Below, in pieces: positions 7,426-7,472 of a stretch of 7,472 nucleotides of DNA. Within the stretch, counting starts at the first letter, position 1. Every line of letters starts with the position of its first letter. A program made the translations under genes and the position numbers. The DNA is taken from the NCBI GenBank assembly GCA_031290755.1, contig JAITMY010000161.1, positions 1-7,472 of the forward strand, written 5' to 3'. The notes under the pieces are model-generated. The model did no database searches, had not been told where the DNA came from, and was given only the letters and a program-made list of their open reading frames with translations. The DNA is from Prevotellaceae bacterium. Lineage in GTDB: Bacteria > Bacteroidota > Bacteroidia > Bacteroidales > UBA932.

Positions 7426-7472
7426 GGCGCCCCTCCTCCTCCCCCCGCACCCTAAAAAAACGTCAAAAACCT
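7426..7472 (+). other. Non-coding tail after the GH43 gene: C/T-rich tract then A-rich sequence
   Basis: Downstream of the TGA at 7423-7425 there is an uninterrupted pyrimidine run (7430-7446, mostly C), then a short mixed stretch and A-rich sequence with runs of seven and five A. No convincing hairpin followed by T residues is present, so an intrinsic terminator on the + strand is not supported. The window ends before any next gene can be seen. Confidence 0.5.

Noticed and set aside
7423..7445. Possible terminator hairpin GAGG-CGCC-CCTC after the GH43 stop
   Set aside because: The stem is only four base pairs and is not followed by a T run, so it does not qualify as an intrinsic terminator.

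Overview
The window is a four-gene fragment of a polysaccharide utilisation locus (PUL) of a Bacteroidota bacterium, most likely Bacteroidales and clearly GC-rich (roughly 60% by eye). The taxonomic call rests on the SusD-family outer-membrane lipoprotein, the Bacteroidetes-type pectate lyase and GH43 sequences, and starts preceded by A/T-rich stretches with no strong Shine-Dalgarno motif. The genus cannot be fixed from this sequence.

Layout, all on the + strand with very small gaps, so almost certainly one transcript: (1) 2-1873, a SusD-like glycan-binding lipoprotein whose 5' end lies outside the window; the lipidated Cys codon is visible at 17-19. (2) 1891-4077, a family PL1 pectate lyase lipoprotein. 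(3) 4095-5792, a family CE8 pectin methylesterase lipoprotein. (4) 5800-7425, a family GH43 glycosidase with a C-terminal concanavalin-A-like domain and an ordinary secretion signal. The last 47 bases are non-coding: a C-rich tract, then A-rich sequence.

The genes fit one task, pectin (homogalacturonan) breakdown. The methylesterase removes methyl groups, the pectate lyase cuts the demethylated chain by beta-elimination, SusD (with a SusC transporter presumably encoded just upstream) captures and imports oligomers, and the GH43 enzyme probably removes arabinose or xylose side chains in the periplasm. The SusC gene, regulator and oligogalacturonide-processing enzymes usual in such loci are not in the window.

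Nothing here looks like a new kind of system. The most unusual features are a pair of related, unnamed beta-rich modules at the N-terminus of both the lyase and the esterase (four diverged copies in all), a CxxC motif just after the lyase's catalytic Arg-Asn-Pro-Arg motif, and a six-codon minicistron bridging the lyase stop and the esterase start. No tRNA, rRNA, mobile element, CRISPR array or promoter was found.
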